Shown here: positions 15,426 to 23,885 of the stretch, piece after piece
How the letters are laid out: every line of letters starts with the position of its first letter
Position numbering within the stretch: the stretch's first letter is position 1
Assembly (NCBI GenBank): GCA_002506905.1
Contig: DAYM01000010.1
Coordinates: 1-26,707 of the forward strand
Direction: 5' to 3'
From: Methanomassiliicoccaceae archaeon UBA328
GTDB taxonomy: Archaea > Thermoplasmatota > Thermoplasmata > Methanomassiliicoccales > Methanomethylophilaceae
DNA length: 26,707 bases
Translations under genes and position numbers: made by a program
Notes under the pieces: model-generated
Told to the model about the DNA's origin: nothing
What the model saw: the letters and a program-made list of their open reading frames with translations, nothing else
Databases searched by the model: none

Positions 15426-15473
15426 AGCAGAGACCAACAGGTCGAAACCGTGTGCAAGGGGTCGATCTCTGCT
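15426..15473. other. Possible branched stem-loop element
   Basis: An outer 8-bp inverted repeat (AGCAGAGA / TCTCTGCT) encloses a perfect GACC-AACA-GGTC hairpin and a weaker ACC...GGT pair, so a small three-way fold is possible. It lies 80 bases beyond a plus-strand TATA-like element. It could be a small RNA, a protein-binding site or chance; it is too short for a tRNA. Confidence 0.25.
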
Positions 15474-15647
15474 ATAATTGGACATGTCCATCTCAATATA
15501 AAAAATGTCTTATTTTTTGATAAAAAAATACAAAAATCCCCAATATCTTAGATGTTACGATATCATGAAATCATGTGCTGGCCGTTATTCGTTCCGATAT
15601 AGGTAAATATTGGTGGAAAATGCATCCATCCCATCAACAGACCATGG

Positions 15648-15658
15648 CTATTAATATC
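15648..15658 (+). promoter_or_regulatory. TATA box of the CDGSH gene
   Basis: CTATTAATATC, about 65 bases before the ATG at 15721 and only a few bases before the upstream in-frame ATG at 15664, so the latter would lie ahead of the transcription start. Confidence 0.45.
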
Positions 15659-15720
15659 TCTGAATGAGATGGCAATATGCGACTCTGCGATCGGGTCAAG
15701 AACATACGGGAGCTGATACC

Positions 15721-16374
15721 ATGACAGATAACAAGGTCATTAAGATCATGAATGACGGACCGTACATGGTCTACGGAAGGATACCTCTAAGCGAACTGTC
15801 CATCAAGATCGACGCCATGGGTAAATCTACAGACTGGATCAAGACCGGCGAATACACTGTCGGAGACATCTATGCCCTTTGCAGATGCGGAAAGTCGAAG
15901 AACATGCCGTTCTGCGATGCGTCGCACATGGAGAACGGATTCGACGGTACGGAGACCGCAGGCAATGCGCCGTATGCCGAGACCTGCAAAAGGACCAAAG
16001 GCTGCGATAAGATAGAACTTCTAGAAAAACCGATATTGTGTACGGGAGCGGGTTTCTGTCACGCGGGAAAGACCATCGAACGTGCGATAAAGAAGGAAAA
16101 GACCTTGGATATCGCCAAGAAGTTCTGCGATGACTGCCCGGGAGGAAGTCTCACATTGGTCATAGACGGAGAGGTTTACGAACCCGAACTGCCGAAAGAG
16201 ATCCATGTCACCAACGATGTCCGCACAATCGGACCAATCTGGGTGAAAGGCGGGATACCGATCATCTCCGCGAACGGCGAACAATACGAGATAAGGAACC
16301 GTGTTGCGCTGTGCAGATGCGGCAGGTCGAAGAACATGCCGTTCTGCGATTCGTCGCATCTGGACCGATCATGA
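15721..16374 (+). CDS. Double CDGSH iron-sulfur protein
   Basis: A 217-residue cytosolic protein with two near-identical CDGSH (mitoNEET-type) motifs, ALCRCGKSKNMPFCDASH (Cys54, Cys56, Cys65, His69) and ALCRCGRSKNMPFCDSSH (Cys198, Cys200, Cys209, His213), each predicted to bind a 2Fe-2S cluster with three cysteines and one histidine. Between them is a cysteine-containing region (CTGAGFCHAG, CDDCPGG) of the type found with Fer4_19-like domains in prokaryotic relatives. A redox or iron-sulfur transfer role is likely, but partners are unknown. The frame is open to 15664; the ATG at 15721 has GGAG nine bases ahead and matches family N-termini. Its 3' end overlaps the convergent ppx gene by six bases. 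Confidence 0.88.
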   Translation: MTDNKVIKIMNDGPYMVYGRIPLSELSIKIDAMGKSTDWIKTGEYTVGDIYALCRCGKSKNMPFCDASHMENGFDGTETAGNAPYAETCKRTKGCDKIELLEKPILCTGAGFCHAGKTIERAIKKEKTLDIAKKFCDDCPGGSLTLVIDGEVYEPELPKEIHVTNDVRTIGPIWVKGGIPIISANGEQYEIRNRVALCRCGRSKNMPFCDSSHLDRS

Positions 16375-17901
16375 ACGGATGATCTTCAGTTTGAGACCGA
16401 ATACATCTTCGATCTCGGATGAAATGGTGGTTAGTTTCCAGACCTCCATGCTGATATCGTATTCGGAGGTCAGATCCAGCATCAGGACATCGTCGGAAAC
16501 GTCCACCGCCGTCTCTTTTATGGCGGAACAGTGGCGTCTGTCGAGGATATCCGCTATCTTCAGCATCATTGCGCATTCGCGGACCTGTTTGATCAGTCCG
16601 GGAGGCATATCCCCGAAGATCTTCGATGCGGCCGACGGGAACTTCTTGTGATGGAATCTGGCGATCAGACCCATGATGTTCAATTCCTCGGTGGTAAATC
16701 CGGCAAGATTGGAATTGGTGATTATCAGATAGGAATAGAGATGATGTTTCGGATAGTTGATGAACTCGCCGATATCGTGAAGCGTGCATGCGTATGAGAG
16801 CAATTCCCTCATATCCGGACCCATATCGTGAACGCCCAATTCCTTCAGTCTGTCAAACAGACGGAGGGAGTTCAGACGGATGAAATTGGCGTGGTCCCTG
16901 TCATACTGGCATCTTCCCGCCAAAGCAAGAACTGAAGAACCCCTGACATCGAAATCCGAATGGCCGTGCCTTACGAGATAATCGATCTGCATCCCCTGTC
17001 TCAGACCATTCTGGCTGATGTCGATCCTGTCTATGCCGAGAAGATACATCATCTCCTCTACGATCGCACCGCCTGCTACGATGATATCGGCCCTTGCGGG
17101 ATTCATACCCGGGACGGTCTTCCTTTCCTCCAGATCTTTGGTGTAGATGGATTTCATCACTTCGACGACCTCGTAGTACATCATGTACGAAGCATCGCCG
17201 TCCCCCCTTCTTGCGGTGCACATCTCCGCCATTGCGATCATGGTGCCGGATGAGCCGTAGGCTTTGGAGAAACCGAGTTCCCTGATCTTCCTGCAGGTGT
17301 GATAGGATTGAAGGTCGACCTCCCTTCTGAGATGGTCGTAATCCGCGAATTTCAAAGCTTTGTCGTTGGGAATGCCGCTTCCATAAGCGAAACGGACGGC
17401 TCCCATGGACATGCTGTCGAGATAGATATCCTCCCTTTCCCGACAGAGAACGACCTCGGTGCTTCCGCCGCCGATATCGATGATCAAAGACTTTTCCTTG
17501 GGAGCGACCGGTCCGAAAACACCGAGACGTATCAGTCTGGCCTCTTCGTATCCGGGGATTATACTGACCTCCACGCCGTCAGATCTGATGGCATCCAGAA
17601 GGTCTTTCTTGTTGACTGCGTCCCTGGCGGCGCTGGTGGCCATGGCGATGACCCTGTCGGCACCCATCTTCCTGGAGACCTGGGCGAAATCGGAGATGAC
17701 CAGACGGGCCTTCTCTATGGTGTCGCGGTCGATGTACCCGCTGGAATAGAGGTTCTGTCCGAGACGGATGACCTCCTTATCCTGGAACACCATGGTTCCC
17801 ATGGTGCCTTCGTAGAACCTGACGACGAGCAGATGCACCGAATTGGTGCCGACATCGATGAAACCGACCGTCTCGCCGTCAATGCTGTCCGTGCCAAACA
17901 C
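16369..17901 (-). CDS. ppx: Exopolyphosphatase, Ppx/GppA family
   Basis: A 510-residue phosphatase of the ASKHA fold that releases phosphate from the ends of polyphosphate. Motifs: GFIDVGTNSVHLL (13-25, phosphate 1), ATSAARDA (88-95), GYEEARLI with the catalytic Glu120, DIGGGST (142-148, phosphate 2) and GSSGTM (216-221). The C-terminal part is an HD-type domain (LHDIGEFINYPKHH, His375-Asp376), as in full-length Ppx of bacteria (513 residues in E. coli). It overlaps the 3' end of the polyphosphate kinase gene by 23 bases, so the two are co-translated and make and break the same polymer. A guanosine pentaphosphatase activity cannot be excluded from sequence. Confidence 0.93.
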   Translation of the reverse strand: MFGTDSIDGETVGFIDVGTNSVHLLVVRFYEGTMGTMVFQDKEVIRLGQNLYSSGYIDRDTIEKARLVISDFAQVSRKMGADRVIAMATSAARDAVNKKDLLDAIRSDGVEVSIIPGYEEARLIRLGVFGPVAPKEKSLIIDIGGGSTEVVLCREREDIYLDSMSMGAVRFAYGSGIPNDKALKFADYDHLRREVDLQSYHTCRKIRELGFSKAYGSSGTMIAMAEMCTARRGDGDASYMMYYEVVEVMKSIYTKDLEERKTVPGMNPARADIIVAGGAIVEEMMYLLGIDRIDISQNGLRQGMQIDYLVRHGHSDFDVRGSSVLALAGRCQYDRDHANFIRLNSLRLFDRLKELGVHDMGPDMRELLSYACTLHDIGEFINYPKHHLYSYLIITNSNLAGFTTEELNIMGLIARFHHKKFPSAASKIFGDMPPGLIKQVRECAMMLKIADILDRRHCSAIKETAVDVSDDVLMLDLTSEYDISMEVWKLTTISSEIEDVFGLKLKIIRS

Positions 17902-20002
17902 CCCTGTGTTCGATGAACCATTTCTGCGAGCGGAGCTTCTTGTCCCTGCTCTTCCTTACAACCGGAACGTATTCACCGGACGATGTCAGCTGCTTGGCCT
18001 TGACGTTATCCTTCAGATGGATCTTGAGGATGTTCTCCCTGATGTTGATCATCATATCCTCATCCAAAACCGGGAAGAGGGTCTCCACCCTCGCGATGAG
18101 GTTACGGGGCATGATATCGGATGAACCCATGTACATCTCCGGCTTGCCTCCGTTCTCGAAATAGTATATCCTGGAATGCTCGAGGAATCTGTCGACTATG
18201 CTTGTGACGCGGATGTTCTCGGAGACTCCCGGGACTCCCGGACGGAGACAACACAGCCCTCTGATGTTGAGATCGATCTTTACGCCGCACTGCGATGCTC
18301 TGTAAAGTTCGGCGATGACATCGGAATCAACAAGACCGTTGGCCTTCATTGCGATGTAACCCTTCCTTCCGGCACGCTGGTTGTCGCCTTCGCGCCTTAT
18401 CTTGCGGAGAAGCTCCATTTTGAGAGTGATCGGTGCGACAAGGAAGTATTTGTAATCCCTGGGCCCGAAATATCCCGTAAGGGCGTTGAATAACTCTCCG
18501 ACGTCCTTTCCGAGGTCCTGATTCGCCGTGAAGAACGAGATATCCCCGTACTGCTTCGCGGTGCTTGTGTTGTAGTTGCCGGAGCTCATATGGGTGTATC
18601 TGACCAGATGGTCCCCTTCCAGCCTTACGATCTGCAGAAGCTTCGAATGCACCTTGAGATCGACCGGACCGTAGACGACGTGGACACCCATCTTCTCGAG
18701 TTCCCTGGCAAGATGGATGTTGTTGGTCTCGTCGAACTTCGCACGCAGTTCCATCAGAACGGAAACCGCCTTTCCCTTATCCTTGGCCCTCATGAGGGCG
18801 CGGATGATCGAGGGGTCCTTTCCGATCCTGTACAGACAGATCTTTATGCTCTGGACCTTCGGATCGTCTGCTGCTTCGTTCAGAAAATGAACGACTGCCT
18901 CGAATGATTCGTACGGGTGGAATAATATCCAATCCCTTTCCTTGATGGTATCGAATATGCATGCATCCTCTCCGAACTCGGGAGGACAGTACGGTGTGAA
19001 AGGCTTCTCCTTGAGTCTCGGGATGTTGAGATTCGCGATCTCCCACAGGTCGGTGAGGACCATGGCCCCGATGGCTACCTTGTGCACCTGGTGCTCTCCG
19101 AGCTTGAGGTTCCTGGCGAACAGGGTGATGACCTCGTGGGGCATATCCTCCTCTATCATCATCCTGACCGGGAATCCCATATCACGGGAATCCAGCGATG
19201 TCTCGACGGCGGACATGAAATCGCATGCCTCATCGATGGTGACCTTGACATCTGCGTTCCTGGTCACCCTGAACTTGTAAATGCCTGTGACGTAAAGTCC
19301 GGGGAACAACACGTCGATATTGGCTTTGATGATATCCTCCACACGGATGAAATCCATTCCGGTCTTTCCCTTCTCCGTGGGGATCCTGACGAATCTCGGA
19401 AGAATGCCTGTAGGGACCTTCAGCCTTGCGTAGATGCTCTCCCCCTCGTTGTTCCTCATCTTGACCGCAAGGTTCAGGGAGTTGTTCGAAATGAACGGGA
19501 ACGGATGCGAGACATCCAGGGCAAGAGGGGTGAGGAGCGCGTGTATCCTCTCCCTGTAGTAATCGTCTATCCAGGCCTTCTGCCTCTCGTCGAGGTCCTC
19601 GACCCTGTTGATGCGGATACCCTCCTTTCCGAGTTCGGTGCAGAGTTCCGCCCAGCAGGCATCGTATCCCTTTACGAGCATCGAAACCTTGTCGTTGACG
19701 TCGTTGATGAACTTGTCATGGTCGTCGTAGGAATCCGGGCCGATGAAAGTTATCGGGTCCATGTTCTCCCTGACGATCATCGCAGGCATACGGATCATGA
19801 AGAATTCGTCCATGTTACCGTAGGCTATGGCAAGGAATTTCACTCTCTCCAGGAGAGGGTTCGTCTCTTCGCAGGCCTCGACCAGACAGCGTCTGTTGAA
19901 TTCCAGCCAGGAGAGTTCCCTGTTGATGTACAGCGAATGATCGTAGAGGTCTATGGCCTTCGGTTCCTCTTCGACACACTTGGGTTTCTTGACGTCGGCC
20001 AT
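17879..20002 (-). CDS. ppk: Polyphosphate kinase
   Basis: A 707-residue Ppk1 that reversibly polymerises the gamma-phosphate of ATP into polyphosphate. The N-terminal domain is recognisable (INRELSWLEFNRR, FLAIAYGNMDEFFMIRM), followed by SHPFPFISNNSLNLAV (165-180). The two phospholipase-D-like halves carry YRIGKDPSIIRAL and DLKVHSKLLQI, where His452 is the expected phosphohistidine (equivalent to His435 of E. coli), and SSGNYNTSTAKQYGDISFFTA. The length is normal. The ATG lies seven bases after the hisD stop and the 3' end overlaps ppx, so hisD, ppk and ppx form one operon. Being next to a histidine gene is unusual and may simply reflect operon packing. Confidence 0.96.
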   Translation of the reverse strand: MADVKKPKCVEEEPKAIDLYDHSLYINRELSWLEFNRRCLVEACEETNPLLERVKFLAIAYGNMDEFFMIRMPAMIVRENMDPITFIGPDSYDDHDKFINDVNDKVSMLVKGYDACWAELCTELGKEGIRINRVEDLDERQKAWIDDYYRERIHALLTPLALDVSHPFPFISNNSLNLAVKMRNNEGESIYARLKVPTGILPRFVRIPTEKGKTGMDFIRVEDIIKANIDVLFPGLYVTGIYKFRVTRNADVKVTIDEACDFMSAVETSLDSRDMGFPVRMMIEEDMPHEVITLFARNLKLGEHQVHKVAIGAMVLTDLWEIANLNIPRLKEKPFTPYCPPEFGEDACIFDTIKERDWILFHPYESFEAVVHFLNEAADDPKVQSIKICLYRIGKDPSIIRALMRAKDKGKAVSVLMELRAKFDETNNIHLARELEKMGVHVVYGPVDLKVHSKLLQIVRLEGDHLVRYTHMSSGNYNTSTAKQYGDISFFTANQDLGKDVGELFNALTGYFGPRDYKYFLVAPITLKMELLRKIRREGDNQRAGRKGYIAMKANGLVDSDVIAELYRASQCGVKIDLNIRGLCCLRPGVPGVSENIRVTSIVDRFLEHSRIYYFENGGKPEMYMGSSDIMPRNLIARVETLFPVLDEDMMINIRENILKIHLKDNVKAKQLTSSGEYVPVVRKSRDKKLRSQKWFIEHRGVWHGQH

Positions 20003-20009
20003 TTCTTCC

Positions 20010-21269
20010 TCACTCGTCGTAGGGCTTCCTGACCTTTACGGACTCGCAGTGTGCGTGGAGGCCTTCTGCGGTTGCGATGGTCTCGATGGTGGGTGCAAGT
20101 GTGGCCAGTCCCTGTTTGGTGAGCCATTGGACTGTGGATGTCTTGCGGAAGTGCGCTACGTTGAGTCCCGAAGCTACGGCGGCGTGGCCGGCGGTGGGAA
20201 GAACGTGGTTGGTTCCGGAAGCGTAGTCTCCGGCGGCAACGGGTGTGTACGGGCCGATGAATATGGAACCTGCATTGGTCACTTTGGAAAGTGTGTCCAG
20301 AGGGTCCCTGGTCTGTATCGAGAGGTGCTCGGGGGCGACCTCGTTCATGGTCTCGATACCGAGGTCCATATCATCGACGAGGATGTATCCCGAGTTGTTG
20401 AGCGCTTTGAGGATGATCTCTTTCCTGGGCGCGGCATCGATCATCTTCTCCATCTCTGCCCAGATCTTGTCCGGGAGTTCCTTGTCATCTGTGATGAGAA
20501 GGCATGCGGAGGAGGGGTCGTGCTCGGCCTGTGCGATGAGGTCGGATGCAACATAGGGAACGACGGCAGACGAATCTGCCAGTACTCCGATCTCGCTGGG
20601 ACCTGCGGGGAAGTCGATCTCCACCTTCTTCCTGAGGATCGTCTTGGCTCCGGTAACGAACACGTTCCCGGGTCCGACGATCTTCTGGACGGGTTCGATG
20701 GACTCTGTTCCGAGTGCCATTGCGGCGATGGCCTGTGCACCGCCTACTTTGTAGATCTCGTCTACTCCTGCGATATCCAGGGCGACAAGTGTGATGGGAT
20801 TGATGGGTGCGGGTGTGCAGCAGATGATCTCGTCTACTCCTGCGACACGGGCGGGAATGGCACACATGAGTGCCGTCGAAGGGTATGATGCCCTTCCGCC
20901 TGGGATGTAACAGCCTACCCTCACGTACGGTGTGCTCTTGACACCGAGGGTGATACCGGGCTCGACCTCGCGGGTCCATAGGTCCGGCGGCACCTGCATC
21001 TCATGGAAGCGCTGGATGCGGTATGCGGACTCTTCGAGTTCATCCACAAGGTTTTGGTCCACTTTCTCGTAAGCGGCCTCGATCTCCTCTCTCGTAACAG
21101 CTACGGATTTGAGATCGATCTTGTCGAACTTCTTTGTGAGCTCGATAAGTGCTTTGTCACCGTCATTCTTGACCTGATCGATGATACCCTGAACGGTATC
21201 AAGTACTGAATCAACTTTCGATGCACGGTTCTCTTCCCAGAATTTTTCGTCGACTTGCTTCCACGACAT
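20010..21269 (-). CDS. hisD: Histidinol dehydrogenase
   Basis: A 419-residue zinc enzyme that oxidises L-histidinol to histidine in two NAD-dependent steps, the end of histidine synthesis. The zinc ligands Gln248 and His251 region (QAEHD), Asp348 (GDYASG) and His407 (GLHAHCES) and the catalytic Glu314-His315 pair (VAPEHL) are all present, as are GCYIPGGRASYPSTALM and KIVGPGNVFVTGAK. The length is normal. Other his genes are not in the window. First gene of an operon with ppk and ppx. A TATA box about 30 bases before the ATG and only a short GGGGT ahead of it suggest a very short leader. Confidence 0.97.
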   Translation of the reverse strand: MSWKQVDEKFWEENRASKVDSVLDTVQGIIDQVKNDGDKALIELTKKFDKIDLKSVAVTREEIEAAYEKVDQNLVDELEESAYRIQRFHEMQVPPDLWTREVEPGITLGVKSTPYVRVGCYIPGGRASYPSTALMCAIPARVAGVDEIICCTPAPINPITLVALDIAGVDEIYKVGGAQAIAAMALGTESIEPVQKIVGPGNVFVTGAKTILRKKVEIDFPAGPSEIGVLADSSAVVPYVASDLIAQAEHDPSSACLLITDDKELPDKIWAEMEKMIDAAPRKEIILKALNNSGYILVDDMDLGIETMNEVAPEHLSIQTRDPLDTLSKVTNAGSIFIGPYTPVAAGDYASGTNHVLPTAGHAAVASGLNVAHFRKTSTVQWLTKQGLATLAPTIETIATAEGLHAHCESVKVRKPYDE

Positions 21270-21290
21270 ACCCCTTTGATTGCATAACTC

Positions 21291-21303
21291 GGTTATAAAT
21301 ATG
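21291..21303 (-). promoter_or_regulatory. TATA box of the hisD-ppk-ppx operon
   Basis: CATATTTATAACC on the minus strand, some 30 bases before the ATG at 21269. Confidence 0.5.
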
Positions 21304-21350
21304 CGCCAGCGCGCGCTATTTATTGTATATAGTGCTGCGGAGACTCCCGG

Positions 21351-21665
21351 TCAAAGGAACATTGTCATGTATATCGGAAGATAGGCGATCTTGCCGTCGG
21401 TCCTCAGGTCTTTGGAGTGGACAACGAATGATTCTCCGATACGACCGTGATATTTCTCGATGAATCTGTCCAACGATGCGTGTTTTCCGGATACTCCGGA
21501 TCTCACTTCGACCGGGGATATCTTCTTTCCGTTGGTTATGAGAAAATCCACTTCATACCGACTGGCGGAACCTTCTTTCTCAAAGACGGAGAATATCAGA
21601 TCGTGACCGTTGAAAGCCAGTTCCTGGACAACCAATACGCATCATACCAAGAGGATACCAACAGA
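21351..21665 (-). pseudogene. C-terminal remnant of a DUF4143 ATPase
   Basis: The minus strand encodes about 94 residues that match the C-terminal end of COG1373-type ATPases: VVQELAFNGHDLIF, SRYEVDFLITNGKKISPVEV with the Asp/Glu of the nuclease-like fold, and SGKHASLDRFIEKYH. There is no start codon other than a TTG inside the domain; a preceding GMMR in a different frame may be the frameshifted continuation. The ATP-binding half is absent. It lies between hisD and the resolvase-like gene, with no promoter that I can see. Confidence 0.65.
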
Positions 21666-21760
21666 TTTATCCAAGCTCCCCCATGAAGGGTCGAGACTTG
21701 ACCGGATGACGAGAGACCTCGGCTGATCTGTGATGAGCCCTATGAGTACCGACGGCCGTC

Positions 21761-22297
21761 TCACTCTTCGTTGAAATCGCTCATATTCATGTATGAGAGA
21801 AGATCGCTGAGTTTCATACCGTTCTCCCACCTCATGATGAAGTTCCCGTTGCCGGTGACCTCGAATTCCGGTATCCTGCGTCTGAGAAGCGCGCTGCGCC
21901 CTCTGAGTTTGGATTCCGAAGGTATCGTGAATATCCTCCACGGGTCTCCGCGGTAGCTTTTCAGCCTGTAGGCGTAGATGGGTATCACATGCGACTGGGC
22001 GCACTCGTCGCGCATCTTGTCGGCCTGTTCTCCCAGACGGGGATTCTTGCTGAAATGCATCGTATCGTCGGCAGAGCTCTTGACCTCGATGGGGAAGGAA
22101 AAATCCCATCTGAGCGCAACGAGATCGACACCAAGAGAACCTGCTGCACGGACGACCATGAACGGGTCCCTGAGCATGAGATTGTAAGACTCCGCTTCGT
22201 TGGTATCGCAGGTCTTGATCATCTTCGATATGACCTTGCTGTCGCCTGACAGAAGATATTTCAGTTCCCTCTCGTAGGTATCACCCGGGGCTGCCAT
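21761..22297 (-). CDS. Holliday-junction-resolvase-like (PD-(D/E)xK) nuclease
   Basis: A 178-residue protein. The N-terminal 100 residues resemble archaeal Hjc and related endonucleases: YERELKYLLSGD with the first acidic residue, PFMVVRAAGSLGVDLVAL with the metal-binding Asp, and FPIEVKSSAD giving the E-x-K of the PD-(D/E)xK core. The C-terminal 80 residues (SHVIPIYAYRLKSYRGDPWR, then a basic LRGRSALLRRRIP) are an extension beyond Hjc, which is usually about 120-135 residues. It may cut recombination junctions or other branched DNA. The frame opens at 22330, but a TATA box ending at 22328 makes the ATG at 22297 the leaderless start. Confidence 0.72.
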   Translation of the reverse strand: MAAPGDTYERELKYLLSGDSKVISKMIKTCDTNEAESYNLMLRDPFMVVRAAGSLGVDLVALRWDFSFPIEVKSSADDTMHFSKNPRLGEQADKMRDECAQSHVIPIYAYRLKSYRGDPWRIFTIPSESKLRGRSALLRRRIPEFEVTGNGNFIMRWENGMKLSDLLSYMNMSDFNEE

Positions 22298-22316
22298 AAT
22301 TGACTGGATAATATGA

Positions 22317-22328
22317 GTGTATATAAAC
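22317..22328 (-). promoter_or_regulatory. TATA box of the nuclease gene
   Basis: GTTTATATACAC on the minus strand, 25 bases before the ATG at 22297. Confidence 0.5.
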
Positions 22329-22358
22329 AATCCAAGGGGGTGGCCGAAAGTGACCGAA

Positions 22359-22403
22359 TCCGGATATCCGGAGGATAAGGGTCCCCTCCCGTCAAAGGAG
22401 GGG
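22359..22403 (-). terminator. Hairpins after aspS
   Basis: CCCCTCC (22383-22389) pairs with GGAGGGG (22397-22403) over a seven-base loop, nine bases from the aspS stop codon, and a perfect 14-base palindrome TCCGGATATCCGGA lies at 22359-22372. No T-run follows on the minus strand, so termination is uncertain. Confidence 0.35.
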
Positions 22404-22411
22404 AATGGGTT

Positions 22412-23716
22412 TCAAGGTGAAAGCCTGGACATGTCCCTGGGGAACAGGATGGCCTCTCTGACATTGGGCAGATCGAGCATCTTGACGATGAATCTGTCCA
22501 GTCCGATACCCCATCCGCCGTGCGGGGGCATTCCGTATTTGAAGGCGTCCAGATAGAATTCGAAGTCCTCGGGGTTGAGACCTTTCTTCTCCATCCTCGC
22601 GACGAGTTCGTTGTACCTGTGCTCCCTCTGTCCTCCCGAGGAGATCTCCTGACCTTTGTAGTCGAGGTCGAAAGAGAACGAGTAGGGCGTTCCGTCCTTC
22701 TCCATGATGTAGAAGGGCTTTGCCTCTTCGGGATACTCTGCGATGAAGTAGAGGTCGAAACCTTTCTCTTCCATGATATCTCCGACGATCTTCTCGCCCT
22801 CCGTACCGAGGTCATCGCCTTCCTTGAGCTTCAGACCGGCATCCTGGACCATCTTGAGGCATTCGGAGTATGTTAATACGGGATAGGGCAGAGCGGGCAC
22901 CTTGATGTCCTTTCCGAGGATCTCCAGCTGTTTCTTTCCCCTCTCTTTGAGTCCGCGGAGGACATTGTCGACGATCTTTCCGATCATCTCCATGACGTCT
23001 TCCTCTTTGTCGATCCAGCACATCTCGCCGTCGAATGATGTGAATTCCGTCACGTGACGGTTGGTGTTCGAGTGCTCTGCGCGGAAAGCGGGACCGATCT
23101 CGTAGATCTTGTCCAATCCGGTGGACATGAGGATCTGCTTGTAGAGCTGGGGGCTCTGGGCGAGATATGCGAGCTTTCCGAAGTAATCGACGTGGAAGAG
23201 AGTTGCTCCTCCCTCTGCTCCGGAAGCGACGATCTTGGGTGTGCTGACGCATGTGAAACCGAGTTCCTGCATGGTCTCGTTCACAAGGGCGACGGCCAAG
23301 GACCTGAGTTCGAAGATCGCTTTGATCTCGGGTTTTCTGAGGTCCATGAATCTGTGGTTGAGACGGGTGTCCATCTCGACGTTGACCTTGTCGATGACCC
23401 CCATGGGAAGAGGCACTGCGGCTTCCGAATAGAGTTCGAATGCTGTGGGGATGAGTTCGAGACCGAGAGCGGTCTGTTTGCTCTCCTTGACCTCTCCGGT
23501 GACGGAGATGACCGATTCCCTGGAAAGTTTCGTGATGTTCTCGAAGAGTTCGGGGTCGATCTTCTTCTTGGGCATGGTGACCTGGATGGTTCCGAACCTG
23601 TCCCTGAGGGTCAGGAAGGATATGCCTCCGAGGTTCCTGATGTCCTGGACCCAACCTTTGACGGTCGCAGTGCCGTCTGCGACGGCGATGTTGCTTGAGT
23701 CTCTTATGACTGTCAT
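22412..23716 (-). CDS. aspS: Archaeal-type aspartyl-tRNA synthetase
   Basis: A 434-residue class IIb synthetase that charges tRNA-Asp and, if non-discriminating, tRNA-Asn. The N-terminal OB-fold anticodon domain (ATVKGWVQDIRNLGG, 17-31) is followed by the catalytic domain with GPAFRAEHSNTNRHVTEFTS (motif 2, about 208-227) and GWGIGLDRFIVKML (motif 3). The bacterial insertion domain is absent, so it is the short archaeal/eukaryotic form. In GWVQ, Gln24 stands where, from memory, discriminating enzymes have Trp and non-discriminating ones His, so its specificity is open. A TATA box lies about 30 bases before the ATG. Confidence 0.96.
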   Translation of the reverse strand: MTVIRDSSNIAVADGTATVKGWVQDIRNLGGISFLTLRDRFGTIQVTMPKKKIDPELFENITKLSRESVISVTGEVKESKQTALGLELIPTAFELYSEAAVPLPMGVIDKVNVEMDTRLNHRFMDLRKPEIKAIFELRSLAVALVNETMQELGFTCVSTPKIVASGAEGGATLFHVDYFGKLAYLAQSPQLYKQILMSTGLDKIYEIGPAFRAEHSNTNRHVTEFTSFDGEMCWIDKEEDVMEMIGKIVDNVLRGLKERGKKQLEILGKDIKVPALPYPVLTYSECLKMVQDAGLKLKEGDDLGTEGEKIVGDIMEEKGFDLYFIAEYPEEAKPFYIMEKDGTPYSFSFDLDYKGQEISSGGQREHRYNELVARMEKKGLNPEDFEFYLDAFKYGMPPHGGWGIGLDRFIVKMLDLPNVREAILFPRDMSRLSP

Positions 23717-23742
23717 AATAAAGATGGGTAGTCGGGACGGTC

Positions 23743-23753
23743 TTATATAACTT
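23743..23753 (-). promoter_or_regulatory. TATA box of aspS
   Basis: GTTATATAAGA on the minus strand, about 30 bases before the ATG at 23716. Confidence 0.5.
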
Positions 23754-23885
23754 AACCCCGGAGGGCACGATAGGCAGCGTTTTGCAATAGGATGCGCCGC
23801 TTTGGTGATTTAGATGTCGGAAGGATATCTTCCGATGTGTTATCCCATCCGGGTCCGTGTTCGCCGCTTTCGGTAAATCTTGTAA

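Larger units (their letters stand above)
15276..15663. other. AT-rich intergenic region with inverted repeats
   Basis: No gene seen in about 390 bases. It contains an inverted repeat ACATTTTT/AAAAATGT (15285-15309), a TATA-like TATAAAA at 15341-15347 (plus strand), a possible structured RNA at 15426-15473, and a palindrome GGACATGTCC near 15480. It probably represents debris 5' of the broken ATPase plus the promoter region of the CDGSH gene. Confidence 0.4.

Noticed and set aside
21642..22109. 155-residue minus-strand frame overlapping the nuclease gene
   Set aside because: Shadow of the nuclease gene in another frame, rich in Arg/Gln/His; the nuclease frame has the conserved motifs and a promoter.
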